Origin: Streptomyces graminofaciens
GTDB lineage: Bacteria; Actinomycetota; Actinomycetes; Streptomycetales; Streptomycetaceae
Direction: 5' to 3'
Assembly: GCF_030294945.1 (NCBI RefSeq)
Contig: NZ_AP018448.1
Span: 10,760,501 to 10,824,500, forward strand
Length of the DNA stretch: 64,000 nt
Below the pieces are notes generated by a model. The model worked only from the letters and a program-made list of their open reading frames with translations, had not been told where the DNA came from and did no database searches. The position numbers were made by a program, and so were the translations under genes. Below are positions 42,236 to 51,094 of the stretch, piece by piece (the stretch's first letter is position 1; each line of letters starts with the position of its first letter).

Positions 42236-42724
42236 GTGAGCGACAACGACCGGCCTCTCGCCGTATTCGATCTGGACAACACCCTCGCCGACACAGCGCA
42301 CCGGCAGCGGTTCCTGGAGCGCAAGCCGCGCGACTGGGACGCGTTCTTCGCGGCCGCGCCGCAGGACCCGCCGCTGCCCGAGGGCATCGCGTTGGTGCTG
42401 GAGAGCGCCGAGGAGTGTGAGGTCATGTATCTGACCGGGCGCCCCGAGCGCTGCCGCCGCGACACCGTCGACTGGCTCGCCGCGCACGGGCTGCCCGAGG
42501 GTCGGATCTGGATGCGGCGCAACGACGACCGCCGGCCCGCCCGCAGCACCAAGCTGGAGATCCTCCGACGGCTGGCCCGCACCCGTGAGATCCGCGTTCT
42601 CGTGGACGACGACGAGTTGGTGTGCGCGGACGCGGAGCGGGCGGGCTTCAGGGCCGTACGGGCGCGGTGGGCCGCCGAGTCCGCGGCGCTGAAGGTGGCG
42701 CAGGAGGGGGAGGGGCGGACCTGA
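42236..42724 (+). CDS. HAD-superfamily phosphatase (polynucleotide-kinase-3'-phosphatase-like)
   Basis: A 162-residue HAD hydrolase. Motif I FDLDNTLAD holds the nucleophile and general-acid Asp (about residues 11-13), motif II is LTGRPE (Thr), a basic KLE region is motif III, and the acidic pair is LVDDDELV. The minimal cap and the RRDTVDWLAAHGLP region resemble the phosphatase domain of T4 Pnkp-like enzymes. The substrate is unknown. GTG 42236 is the start. It sits alone between divergent and convergent neighbours. Confidence 0.87.
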   Translation: MSDNDRPLAVFDLDNTLADTAHRQRFLERKPRDWDAFFAAAPQDPPLPEGIALVLESAEECEVMYLTGRPERCRRDTVDWLAAHGLPEGRIWMRRNDDRRPARSTKLEILRRLARTREIRVLVDDDELVCADAERAGFRAVRARWAAESAALKVAQEGEGRT

Positions 42725-42745
42725 GGCCGTCACGCGTACGGCGGG

Positions 42746-42961
42746 TCAGTCGGACTCCTCCAGACGGAAACCGAGCTTCAGGCCGACCTGGTAGTGGGCG
42801 ATCTGGCCGTCCTCGATGTGCCCCCTGACCTGTGTCACCTCGAACCAGTCCAGGTTGCGGAGGGTCTGCGCGGCGCGGGCCACGCCGTTGCGGACGGCCT
42901 GGTCCACGCTCTCGTGCGAACTGCCGACGATCTCGGTGACCCGGTAGGTGTGGTCGGACAT
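42746..42961 (-). CDS. Dodecin family protein
   Basis: A 71-residue dodecin, a hollow 12-mer that stores or buffers flavin (or CoA). The full family pattern is present: RVTEIVGSS, SVDQAVRNGVARAAQTLRNLDWFEV, RGHIEDGQIAHYQVGLKLGFRLE. The flavin-stacking Trp is in LDWFEV (about residue 38). AAGGAG lies 7 bases before the ATG. The flavin-rich gene content of the window fits. It is convergent with the HAD gene. Confidence 0.95.
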   Translation of the reverse strand: MSDHTYRVTEIVGSSHESVDQAVRNGVARAAQTLRNLDWFEVTQVRGHIEDGQIAHYQVGLKLGFRLEESD

Positions 42962-43163
42962 GCGGTTCTCCTTGGAGTGCGCTCCGACGTGGCCGTTGTG
43001 CCACACGTCATTCCACGGTGCCTCAGAGCGGGGCGGCGCGCGAGACGACGGGGTATTTGGGCCGTGCGAGAAGCGGGTCCGGGGCGGAGCTCCAGGGATG
43101 GGACGGGTAGGGGCGGCGGGGCGGAAAACCTGCCTGCGCCCTGCCGCCACCCACCTCCCCCGT

Positions 43164-44129
43164 CTACCCCCGCACGACACTCAGCGACAACGCGAACCGT
43201 CCTCCCCGGTCCGTCCACCAGTGAGCCAATTCCAGCCCTGCGGAAGCCAGTTCACCCCCGATGCCGTCCCTGCGGAACTTCGCCGAGATCTCCGTTCTCA
43301 ACTCCTCCCCGGCCGCGAAGTCGACCGCGAGATCCAGCGCGGGCACCTTCACGGCCTGGGCCCTCACGGACCGCAGCCGCATCTCGATCCACTCCTGCCG
43401 CGCGTCCCACAGCGCGACATGGGTGAACGCGTCGGCGTCGAAGTCCGCGCCCAGCTCACGGTTGATCACGGAAAGCACGTTCTTGTTGAACTCGGCCGTC
43501 ACCCCGGCCATGTCGTCGTACGCCGCCACCAGCACCGACTCGTCCTTGACCAGATCCGTGCCGAGCAGCAACGCGTCCCCGGGCGACAGCAGAGCCCGTA
43601 CGCCGGCCAGGAACACGGCACGCTCGGCGGGCGGCAGGTTCCCGATCGTGCCCCCCAGGAACGCCACCAGACGCGGCCCGGGCGTGTCCGGCAGCGCGAG
43701 TCCACCGGTGAAGTCGGCGATCAGGGCATGGACATCGAGCCCGGGCCGCTCGGCGATCAGCGCCTCTCCCGCCTGCCGCAGCGCGCTATCGCTCACATCG
43801 ACCGGCACGTACGTGTGCAGCGAGGGCATCGCGTCCAGCAGATGCCGGGTTTTGTCCGACGAACCCGAGCCCAGTTCGACCAGCGTCCGGGAACCGGTCG
43901 CCGCGGCGATGTCAACCGCCCGGTGGATGAGAATCTCCCTCTCGGCCCGGGTCGGGTAGTACTCGGGCAACTCGGTGATCTTCTCGAACAGTTCACTGCC
44001 GTGGGCGTCGTAGAACCACTTCGGCGGCAGGGTCTTCGGCGTCCGGGTGAGGCCCCGCAGGACGTCGGCGCGCAGCGCGGCCTCCGTGGCGTCCTCGGGC
44101 AGGGTCCGGGTGAGGAGGAACGGGCTCAC
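43164..44129 (-). CDS. egtD: L-histidine N(alpha)-methyltransferase (EgtD)
   Basis: A 321-residue SAM-dependent enzyme that trimethylates histidine to hercynine, the committing step of ergothioneine synthesis. Family stretches include PPKWFYDAHGSELFEKITELPEYY (cut here to key residues: FYDxxGS, EYYPTRAE), VELGSGSSDKTR (SAM site), FLGGTIGN, and the C-terminal FAGEE/RTEISAKF. GTG 44129 has AAGGAG upstream and overlaps the egtC stop by 4 bases. It is last of four tightly packed egt genes. Confidence 0.96.
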   Translation of the reverse strand: MSPFLLTRTLPEDATEAALRADVLRGLTRTPKTLPPKWFYDAHGSELFEKITELPEYYPTRAEREILIHRAVDIAAATGSRTLVELGSGSSDKTRHLLDAMPSLHTYVPVDVSDSALRQAGEALIAERPGLDVHALIADFTGGLALPDTPGPRLVAFLGGTIGNLPPAERAVFLAGVRALLSPGDALLLGTDLVKDESVLVAAYDDMAGVTAEFNKNVLSVINRELGADFDADAFTHVALWDARQEWIEMRLRSVRAQAVKVPALDLAVDFAAGEELRTEISAKFRRDGIGGELASAGLELAHWWTDRGGRFALSLSVVRG

Positions 44130-45034
44130 GCGAGGGGCTCCTTCGGTCGTACGGGTGCCATGGCGTCGATCGGATCCCCCAGACCGTGCGGGGCGGCAGG
44201 CTGCCCCGGCGGGCCCGGCGGCGGACTCCCCGAGTCGTGCGGGGCCGGAGCCCCCGAGAGGCCCAGGGCCGGGCTCTCCAGGTCCTCCCACCCCTTGAGC
44301 GGTGTGAGCAGTACGTCCGTGCGGGTCGCCACGAGCAGTGTGCGGTCCGGCACCTCCGTCCAGTGCGGGTCGTCGTCGTACGGCTCGGAGGCGACGACGG
44401 TGCCGCTGCCGGGCTCGGTGAGATACCACAGGGTGTCGCCCCAGGCCGTCGCGGTGATCGTCTCGCCGTTGACGAGCAGCAGGTTGAGCCGGGACCCGGG
44501 GGCCGCCCGGGCGACCTCCAGGACCGTGTCGGAGAGCGCCCGGCCCTCCTCGTCGCCGGCCCGCAGCCGGTTCAGGACCAGGGCCCACACGAGCGCGGAG
44601 TCGCAGCGGGACTCCAGAGACAGCAGCTCCGCCGCCGGAAGGCCCTCGGCGAGCGGGGCCAGCGAGCGGGGCCACCCGGCGACGGCCCCGTTGTGGCTGA
44701 ACAGCCAGCGCCCGGCGGCGAACGGCGCCGCCGCGGCCTCGCCGTCCGCGCCCCCCACCGTGGCGTCCCGTACGGCGGCCAGCAGCGCCCCGGTGTGGAC
44801 CACCCGGGCGAGATCCGCGAAGGACTGGTCGCCCCAGATGGGCACCGCCCGGCGGTACCGCCCCGGCACCGGGTCCCCCTCGGCGTACCAACCGACCCCG
44901 AAACCGTCGGCGTTGACGGTCCCGTACCGCTGCCGCCGGGGGGCCCACGACTGCCGGTAGAGGCTGTACGGAGGGGCCACCAGTACCTTTCCGAGCGCCG
45001 ACCGCAGGCCCAGATAGGCCACATGACGGCACAT
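44126..45034 (-). CDS. egtC: Ergothioneine biosynthesis protein EgtC (class II glutamine amidotransferase fold)
   Basis: A 302-residue N-terminal-nucleophile amidohydrolase. It removes the glutamate from gamma-glutamyl-hercynylcysteine sulfoxide. Cys2 is the nucleophile (MCRHVAYLG), and NADGFGVGWY and FSHNGAVAG form the glutamate pocket. It has a longer Pro/Gly-rich C-terminal tail (about 255-302) than the catalytic fold needs. ATG 45034 shares a base with the egtB stop (TGATG), and its own stop overlaps egtD. Confidence 0.95.
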   Translation of the reverse strand: MCRHVAYLGLRSALGKVLVAPPYSLYRQSWAPRRQRYGTVNADGFGVGWYAEGDPVPGRYRRAVPIWGDQSFADLARVVHTGALLAAVRDATVGGADGEAAAAPFAAGRWLFSHNGAVAGWPRSLAPLAEGLPAAELLSLESRCDSALVWALVLNRLRAGDEEGRALSDTVLEVARAAPGSRLNLLLVNGETITATAWGDTLWYLTEPGSGTVVASEPYDDDPHWTEVPDRTLLVATRTDVLLTPLKGWEDLESPALGLSGAPAPHDSGSPPPGPPGQPAAPHGLGDPIDAMAPVRPKEPLA

Positions 45035-46380
45035 CAGACAGTCTCCGGGGAGGCGTCGCGTGCCGTGCGGAAGCCGGAGAAGATCTGTCGCCGGATCGGA
45101 TAGTCCCAGTTGCGGAACGTGCCCCGGCAGGCCACCGGGTCCACGGCGAACGAACCACCGCGCAGCACCTTGTACTCGGGGCCGAAGAACACCTCCGAGT
45201 ACTCCGGGTACGGGAACGCCCGGAACCCCGGGTAGGGCAGAAAGTCGCTCGACGTCCACTCCCACACATCGCCGATCAACTGCCGTACACCCAGCGGCGA
45301 CGCCCCCGCCGGATAGCTGCCGACCGGGGCCGGGCGGAGATGGCGCTGGCCGAGATTGGCGTTCTCCGGTGTCGGGTCGCTGTCGCCCCACGGATAGCGC
45401 GTCGAGCGGCCCGTCACCGGGTCGTGGCGGGCCGCCTTCTCCCACTCGGTCTCCGTGGGCAGCCGGCGCCCGGCCCAGCGGGCGTACGCGTCGGCCTCGT
45501 ACCAGCAGACATGCAGGACCGGCTCGTCGGGCGGGACGACCTCGGTGACGCCGAAGCGCCGCCGCAGCCACTGCCCGGCGTCGCAGTGCCAGAACAGGGG
45601 CGCCCGGATGTCGTGCGCCCGGATGTGCGCCCAGCCCTCGGCGGTCCACCAGCGCTCGTCGTCGTAGCCGCCGTCCTCGATGAACGCCTGGTACGCGGCG
45701 TTCGTCACCGGAGTCGTGTCGATGTGGAACGGCGGGACGATACGACGATGGGCCGGCCGCTCGTTGTCCAGCGCCCACGGTTCGGCGGACGTCCCCATGG
45801 TGAACGGGCCACCGGGGACGAGGACTTCGGCCGGTCCGGTGAAGGGCGGAACCGGCGCGGGATCCGGTGCGGTCAGGACCGCCGCGCCCCGGCGGAGCTG
45901 ATGGGTGATCAGCATTGTCTCGTCGTGCTGCTGTTCGTGCTGGGCGATCATGCCGAAGGCGAAGCCCGCCTCGGTGAGCCGCGTGCCGTGGAAAGCGGTG
46001 CTCTCCAGCACGTCAAGGGCCCGGCCGCGGACCTCGGCGAGATACTGGCGGGCCTCCTCGGGCGGCAGCAGCGGCAGCGAGGGCCGCTCCGCGCGCGGAT
46101 GCTCGAACGCGTCGTACAGCCCGTCGATCTCGGGCCGTATCGCCGCACGCCCGGCGACGTTTCGCAGCAGCCACAGCTCCTCCTGGTTGCCGATGTGGGC
46201 GAGGTCCCACACCAGCGGGGACATCAGCGGCGAGTGCTGCGCGGTGAGGTCGGGTTCGTCGACGCAGGAGGTGAGGAGCGCGGTGCGGGCACGAGCCCTG
46301 GTCAGGGCGTCGAGAGCGCGCTCCCGGAGTATGTCGGGGTCGGCCGAGCTCGCGGAAACCGGGTTCTCGGGCGCGGTCAT
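45034..46380 (-). CDS. egtB: Ergothioneine biosynthesis sulfoxide synthase (EgtB)
   Basis: A 448-residue non-heme iron enzyme that joins hercynine and gamma-glutamyl-cysteine (or cysteine) with O2. The N-terminal DinB-like domain supplies the iron histidines: H62 (LAHIGNQEE) and H148/H152 (QHEQQHDE). The C-terminal FGE-sulfatase (C-type lectin) domain has PGGPFTMGT, WEKAARHD, GDVWEWTSS and LRGGSF. It overlaps both egtA and egtC by a few bases. With egtA present in the operon it is the gamma-glutamyl-cysteine-using type. Confidence 0.96.
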   Translation of the reverse strand: MTAPENPVSASSADPDILRERALDALTRARARTALLTSCVDEPDLTAQHSPLMSPLVWDLAHIGNQEELWLLRNVAGRAAIRPEIDGLYDAFEHPRAERPSLPLLPPEEARQYLAEVRGRALDVLESTAFHGTRLTEAGFAFGMIAQHEQQHDETMLITHQLRRGAAVLTAPDPAPVPPFTGPAEVLVPGGPFTMGTSAEPWALDNERPAHRRIVPPFHIDTTPVTNAAYQAFIEDGGYDDERWWTAEGWAHIRAHDIRAPLFWHCDAGQWLRRRFGVTEVVPPDEPVLHVCWYEADAYARWAGRRLPTETEWEKAARHDPVTGRSTRYPWGDSDPTPENANLGQRHLRPAPVGSYPAGASPLGVRQLIGDVWEWTSSDFLPYPGFRAFPYPEYSEVFFGPEYKVLRGGSFAVDPVACRGTFRNWDYPIRRQIFSGFRTARDASPETV

Positions 46381-47651
46381 ACGGAGATGTCCTTCCCATG
46401 GTGCAGATCGAGCAGATCGTCGGCGGGGCAGCGGCCCCGGGCCACATATCGCTGGGTGTACTCCGCGACGGCGTCCTGTACGGCGGTGCTCGCGCCGAGC
46501 CGGGGCAGCGCCTCCAGGGCCGCGGCGAAGCAGACGGCCGCCGCATCGCGCAGCTCGCGGTCCGCGAGGCCCGAACGGGCGGCCGCGACCCACAGCGGAT
46601 TGCGGGGGGCGGGCTGCGAACCGGCCCGCTCCGCAAGGGGCTTGACGGTCCGATAGGCGATCTCGGCGGCCTCCGCGTCCTCGAACAGCGCCACCGCCAC
46701 GGCCAGTGGCACGATCCACCCGTCCTCACCGGGCTGGGCGTCGATCATGCGCAGCTCGAGGTGGCCGCGCGGGCGTACCGGCGGGAAGACGGTCGTCATG
46801 TGGTAGTCGAGGTCGGCGCGGCTCGGCGGGGTGTCGGATCCGATCCACTCCCGGAACGTCATTCCGCGCGGGACGCCCCAGGGGCCCTCGTCCGCCCGTA
46901 CGCACATCACCGGCGCGTCCAGGACGGTCCGGGCCCAGGCGCCGCGCGGATCGCCGTCGCCGGACGGGGCGGTCGTGCGGCCGGGGTCCATCGCGGCCCA
47001 CAGCGCCTGCCGCGTCGAACGCCACCCGGTGGGCCGGCCGAGGGCCAGCGGGGAGTGCGCGAACGCGGCCACGAGCACCGCGCCCAGCTGATGCGCGAGC
47101 CACCAGCGCCGCTCATGGCCGAGGGGGCCCGGCTCCTCGTACCCGGCGTCGAGGCACACCTGGACGGAGGCGGAGGAACACATCATCGCGCGGCCCTCGG
47201 GGCCGAAGCGGTCGAGGTACTCCTCCATCGCGTCGTACCGGGGCTCGTGGAGATAGCGGACCGGGGGGTTCCAGGGATCGTGGCCGAAGCCGCTGAGGGC
47301 CAGGTCCGCCTCGCGCAGTGCCGCGCGTACGGCGGTGAGATCGGCCGATACGGATCCGACGCACTCCATCAGCGAGCCGGCCGGGGCTGAGCTGAGCTCC
47401 AGCTGACCGCCGGGCTCCACGGTGAGCGCCGAGGTCAGGGGCAGGGTCCGCAGTGCGGCATAGGCCGCTTCGCGTCGTTCGGGTGGTGCCGGGAGCCGCG
47501 GCTCGCGCAGCTCGTGGACGTGCCATTCCAGTTCGACACCTAGAGTGCGGGGCGGGCCGGTCTTGAAGCAGATGCCCCGGACCAGGGCCTCCACCTCGGC
47601 CTCGGTGACGCCGGAGCGGGGCTCCGTACAGCCACTCGCGGAATCGGACAT
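46377..47651 (-). CDS. egtA: Glutamate-cysteine ligase (EgtA)
   Basis: A 424-residue GCS2-type ligase making gamma-glutamylcysteine for EgtB. Key stretches are GVELEWHV near residue 38, EPGGQLELSSAP, MMCSSASVQVCLD, and RPRGHLELRMIDAQP. AGGAGG is ideally placed before ATG 47651, so longer versions are rejected. It is the first gene of egtABCD. Its promoter must lie in 47652-47963, shared with the divergent PARG gene. Confidence 0.95.
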   Translation of the reverse strand: MSDSASGCTEPRSGVTEAEVEALVRGICFKTGPPRTLGVELEWHVHELREPRLPAPPERREAAYAALRTLPLTSALTVEPGGQLELSSAPAGSLMECVGSVSADLTAVRAALREADLALSGFGHDPWNPPVRYLHEPRYDAMEEYLDRFGPEGRAMMCSSASVQVCLDAGYEEPGPLGHERRWWLAHQLGAVLVAAFAHSPLALGRPTGWRSTRQALWAAMDPGRTTAPSGDGDPRGAWARTVLDAPVMCVRADEGPWGVPRGMTFREWIGSDTPPSRADLDYHMTTVFPPVRPRGHLELRMIDAQPGEDGWIVPLAVAVALFEDAEAAEIAYRTVKPLAERAGSQPAPRNPLWVAAARSGLADRELRDAAAVCFAAALEALPRLGASTAVQDAVAEYTQRYVARGRCPADDLLDLHHGKDISV

Positions 47652-47963
47652 GTCGGGATCCTCCTGAGATTCCACCATGCCGCCGGTCCGCCTACCTGAT
47701 CGGGTGGACCGGCAGTGTTCGTCCCAGCCAAAACCCTTAGACCCGTTCCGCACAAGGGTGCATATCGGGGCGATATGGATCGGGAATCTTTGTTTCCGGG
47801 ATCTACGGGCACCTCGCCATGCCGGGACGGCCGACGAGATCCAGTCGGGAACGGACGGCGAAACTCCGTTGCGGTCACTCACCAGCATCACCCACGATGC
47901 GTCCATGAGCACGACGGGGGAGCGCGCACGGGCGGCGCTCGTGGCGCATGCGGGGGTGGCGGC
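47652..47963. other. Divergent region between egtA and PARG, with a 20-codon leader frame
   Basis: It holds promoters in both directions. An AT-richer patch lies near 47740-47790. On the plus strand, an ATG at 47905 opens a 20-codon frame ending at TGA 47965-47967, which overlaps the PARG start codon as ATGA. This could couple translation, or be chance. Confidence 0.45.
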
Positions 47964-48818
47964 ATGAGCGCACGCCTACGGGGAATCGCACAGGAGACCG
48001 AGAAGATCGTCGAGGCGGGGTATTACCGCGCGCCCGACGGCCGAGAGGTCTCCATCGCGGCCGAGGTCGCTGCGGCCCGCGCCGGCACCCGCCTGTACGG
48101 CCCGGACCCGGTCGGAATTCCGCAGGTCGGCCCCGTGGAGACGGAGATCGAGGTGACGGGGGAGAGCAGCCTGGAAGCCGCCCGCCGACTGACGGGCGGG
48201 ACCCCGGTCGCGGTCCTGAACTTCTCCTCCGCCCGCAACCCCGGCGGCGGCTATCTGAACGGTGCCCAGGCCCAGGAGGAGGCCCTGTGCCGTGCCTCCG
48301 CGCTCTACACCTGTGTACGGGAGGCCCGCGGCTTCTACGACCACCACCGAGCCCATCGTGACCCGTTCTACACGGACCGTGTCATCCACTCACCGGCCGT
48401 GCCGGTCTTCCGCGACGACCGCGGCCGACTCCTCGACGAGCCGTACACCACCGGATTCCTGACCTCCGCCGCCCCGAACGCGTCGGTCGTCCTGCGTACG
48501 ACACCGGAGCGCGCGCCCGACCTCCCACGCGCCCTCGCCGTCCGCGCGGAACGCGTACTGGAGACGGCCGCGGCGCACGGCTACCGGCGCCTGGTGCTGG
48601 GCGCGTGGGGCTGCGGCGTGTTCGGCAACGACCCGACTCAGGTGGCGGGCGCGTTCCGGGCACTCCTGGGCGAGGGCGGCCGCTTCGCCGGGTACTTCGA
48701 GCACGTGACGTTCGGAATCCTGGACCGTACGAGAGGCTCGGTGGTCCGGAGTGCTTTCGAGCAGGTGTTCGTCAATGCCAGCCGTACCGCTCCCTCAGCC
48801 GGTGCACCACGGAGTTGA
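47964..48818 (+). CDS. Microbial poly(ADP-ribose) glycohydrolase (PARG, TIGR02452 family)
   Basis: A 284-residue macrodomain-like hydrolase of the bacterial PARG class, which removes ADP-ribose from proteins. The catalytic signature GGG-x7-QEE is intact: G94-G96 and Q104-E105-E106 (NPGGGYLNGAQAQEE). Supporting motifs are VAVLNFSSARNPG, the DRVIHSPAVPVFRD loop, and LGAWGCGVFGNDP near residue 215. ATG 47964 is chosen because homology starts within 10 residues. The last 47 bases overlap the convergent PemK/MazF-like gene. The ADP-ribosylated target is unknown. Confidence 0.92.
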   Translation: MSARLRGIAQETEKIVEAGYYRAPDGREVSIAAEVAAARAGTRLYGPDPVGIPQVGPVETEIEVTGESSLEAARRLTGGTPVAVLNFSSARNPGGGYLNGAQAQEEALCRASALYTCVREARGFYDHHRAHRDPFYTDRVIHSPAVPVFRDDRGRLLDEPYTTGFLTSAAPNASVVLRTTPERAPDLPRALAVRAERVLETAAAHGYRRLVLGAWGCGVFGNDPTQVAGAFRALLGEGGRFAGYFEHVTFGILDRTRGSVVRSAFEQVFVNASRTAPSAGAPRS

Positions 48819-49218
48819 ACCGCATCCGGTCCAGGGCACACGCCTCGCGCCGCATCCCCGCCTCGTGCAGCCGCAGCACCCGGTCCACATCCACCCATGA
48901 GTCCCGCCCCGACCGGTCCCACGGCCCGCTCCCGATCGGCACCCACTCGCGGTCCCCGTCGTGCCGCTTGCTCGACAACTGCACCGCGAGCAGCGTGCCC
49001 GCGGCCTCCCGGGCGACCACGAGCACGGGCCGGTCCTTGCCCCGCCCGTCGTTCTCCTCGAACGGCACCCAGGTCCAGACGATCTCACCGGGATCGGGAT
49101 CACCGTCGTGCGCGGGCGCGTACTCGGTACGCACCCGCCCCACCCCACGGGGGTCGGCCTCGGTGGTGGCGGACGGGCCGTAGTGGCCGGGGATCTCTTG
49201 ATCGGCGTAGGAAGTCAC
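48772..49218 (-). CDS. PemK/MazF-like family protein
   Basis: A 148-residue protein with the PemK/MazF SH3-like core: GEIVWTWVPFEEND (beta1-beta2), then GKDRPVLVVAREA and QLSSKRHD. MazF toxins cut RNA, but Streptomyces encode several such proteins without an adjacent antitoxin, and none is visible here. The extended N-terminus (about 42 residues) and a long C-terminal helix region differ from minimal toxins. Start GTG 49218. The toxin function is uncertain. Confidence 0.78.
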   Translation of the reverse strand: MTSYADQEIPGHYGPSATTEADPRGVGRVRTEYAPAHDGDPDPGEIVWTWVPFEENDGRGKDRPVLVVAREAAGTLLAVQLSSKRHDGDREWVPIGSGPWDRSGRDSWVDVDRVLRLHEAGMRREACALDRMRFNSVVHRLRERYGWH

Positions 49219-49333
49219 GGGGCAACGCTAACCCGCGCCCCGTAAGGGGCGCGGGACGGTATCGCGTGCGGCTCCGCAGCCCGGGCGCGATCAACCCCGT
49301 AGGACCCGGGAGCCGACAACCCGAGAGTCGGAG

Positions 49334-50737
49334 TTACGGCGAAGTCTCCTTCTGGATCTCCCGCTTGACCTGCCCGTTGACCTGGCCGTTGACCTCCCCG
49401 TTCTGATTGTTCATGGACGACAGCATCTGCCGAGCCAGCCCCAACCCCGCACCGCCCATCGTGAGCGCCTTCGCCAACATGTCCGCCATCCCGTCGGCAC
49501 CGTTCAGCACAACCATGTTGTCGACGTTGCCGAACGCGGACGCGCCCGCCTCGACGATCTCCGGCCACCGTTCGGCGAGTTGCTGCGCGATCACCGCCTC
49601 CTGGTTCTCCGCCAGCGCGGCGGCCCGTGCCTTGATGCCCTCGGCCTCGGCGAGCCCCTTCGCCCGTGAGGCCTCGGCGGCGGCCAGTCCCTTCGCCTTG
49701 CGGGCCTCGGCCTCCGCCTCACCCGTGGCGCGGGTCGCGGTCGCCTCGGCGGCGGCCGCCAGCTCCGTCTCCTGGGCCTTGGCCTGGGCGGCGGAGATAC
49801 GCGCATCGCGTTCGGCCTCGGCGAGAGTGCGCTTCTCATAGGCCTTGGCGTCCGCGGGCTTGCGGACGTCCGCCTGGAGCTGCTGCTCGCGCCTGGACGC
49901 CTCAAGCTCCGCGACCCGGGTCTCCTGGACGACGACCTCCTGCCGGGCGCCTGCCTCGGCGAGCGGACCGGCCTGCTTGGCCTCGGCGGCGGCCTTGTCC
50001 CGCTCGGCCTGGTAGCCGGCCTGCAGGATCTCGCTGTCCCGGGTGGCCTCGGCCATGCGCGCGGCGGCCTGCTGCTCGGCCTGGGTGGCGAGGCGGTTCG
50101 CCTCGGCCTGCGCGATCCGGGCGTCCCGCTGGACGGCCGCGGCGTGCGGCATCGCCAGGTTCTTGATGTAGCCGGTCGGGTCCTCGATCTCGTGGATCTG
50201 CAACGAGTCGACGATGAGACCGAGCTTCTCCATTTCCGTACCGCACGCCGCCCGGGTCTGCCCGGTCAGCTTCTCGCGGTCGCGGATCATGTCCTCGACC
50301 GTCAACCCGCCCACGATGGACCGCAGATGGCCGGCGAAGACGTTGTGCACCCGCTCCGACACCCGCTTCTGCTGGTCGAGGAAGCGGCGGGCCGCGTTGG
50401 CGATGGACACGAAGTCGTCGCCGACCTTGAAGATGACCACGCCGCGGATCTTCAGCGGGATGCCCTGAAAGGTCACGCACTCCACGGCCAGCTCGGTCTG
50501 GTTGAGATCGAGCGACAGCTTCCGCACCGCCTGCATACCGGGCAGCACCAGCGTCCCGCGCCCGGTGACGATACGGAACCCCATGCCCGGCTCGAGGCCC
50601 TCCGTCCGGTGCTTGGAACCGGAGATGATGAGAGCCTCGTTCGGTTCCGCCACGCGCCACATCAGTTTGAACAGTCCGACCAGAACGAGGACGGTGGCAA
50701 CGACCCCGCCCGCGACGATGCCGACGAACATCGGCAT
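49334..50737 (-). CDS. SPFH/Band 7 family protein (flotillin-like)
   Basis: A 467-residue membrane scaffold. It has an N-terminal hydrophobic anchor (about 4-25), an SPFH domain (about 30-205), a long coiled coil (about 205-385) very rich in Ala/Glu with AEAE and KAKGLAAAEA repeats, and a C-terminal hydrophobic/Gly region. Flotillins organise membrane microdomains. ATG 50737 follows AAGGGGGG. Upstream in the same direction is a small NfeD-like OB-fold protein, the usual flotillin partner. The tail QVNGQVNGQVK is a short internal repeat. Confidence 0.92.
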   Translation of the reverse strand: MPMFVGIVAGGVVATVLVLVGLFKLMWRVAEPNEALIISGSKHRTEGLEPGMGFRIVTGRGTLVLPGMQAVRKLSLDLNQTELAVECVTFQGIPLKIRGVVIFKVGDDFVSIANAARRFLDQQKRVSERVHNVFAGHLRSIVGGLTVEDMIRDREKLTGQTRAACGTEMEKLGLIVDSLQIHEIEDPTGYIKNLAMPHAAAVQRDARIAQAEANRLATQAEQQAAARMAEATRDSEILQAGYQAERDKAAAEAKQAGPLAEAGARQEVVVQETRVAELEASRREQQLQADVRKPADAKAYEKRTLAEAERDARISAAQAKAQETELAAAAEATATRATGEAEAEARKAKGLAAAEASRAKGLAEAEGIKARAAALAENQEAVIAQQLAERWPEIVEAGASAFGNVDNMVVLNGADGMADMLAKALTMGGAGLGLARQMLSSMNNQNGEVNGQVNGQVKREIQKETSP

Positions 50738-50870
50738 ACCCCCCTTGGCCAGGTGCCCCTTTCGGCACCGAATGAACGGGAGTGTGCGCCCGGCCATGGC
50801 CATAGGTACAGAGGGAGGAGGGCCGTTGTTGCAGTCTTGATGCGAACCGTCACTCCGGCCCGACGGGCCG

Positions 50871-51092
50871 TCAACTGTCGTACGCCGCCGAGACATACAC
50901 CGTGCGTGGCGGCTGGTACTCCAACACCGTCACCAGCGTGCCCGGCGAAATGCTCTCCTTCGCGGCGGCGGGATACGCCAGGAAGTGCTCGGCGCCGCCG
51001 CGCACCCGGACGATCACCTCACCGACGAGCCCGGGACCGACCGCACCGGTCACCCGTCCCATGAGCCCGACCACCGAAACGTCATCGTCCAT
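50871..51092 (-). CDS. Small NfeD-like OB-fold protein
   Basis: A 73-residue protein with no membrane segment. The pattern VGLMGRVTGAVGPGLVGEVIVRVRGG, followed by GTLVTVLEYQPPRTVYV, matches the five-strand OB fold found at the C-terminus of NfeD proteins. NfeD proteins partner SPFH/flotillin proteins, and the flotillin gene is 133 bases downstream. ATG 51092 lies two bases past the amidase stop, suggesting an amidase-NfeD-like-flotillin transcript. The identification rests on fold pattern and context. Confidence 0.72.
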   Translation of the reverse strand: MDDDVSVVGLMGRVTGAVGPGLVGEVIVRVRGGAEHFLAYPAAAKESISPGTLVTVLEYQPPRTVYVSAAYDS

Positions 51093-51094
51093 GG

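Noticed and set aside
47905..47967. A 20-codon peptide gene upstream of PARG
   Set aside because: Not listed as a gene: no good ribosome site and no known homology; kept only as a possible coupling leader.
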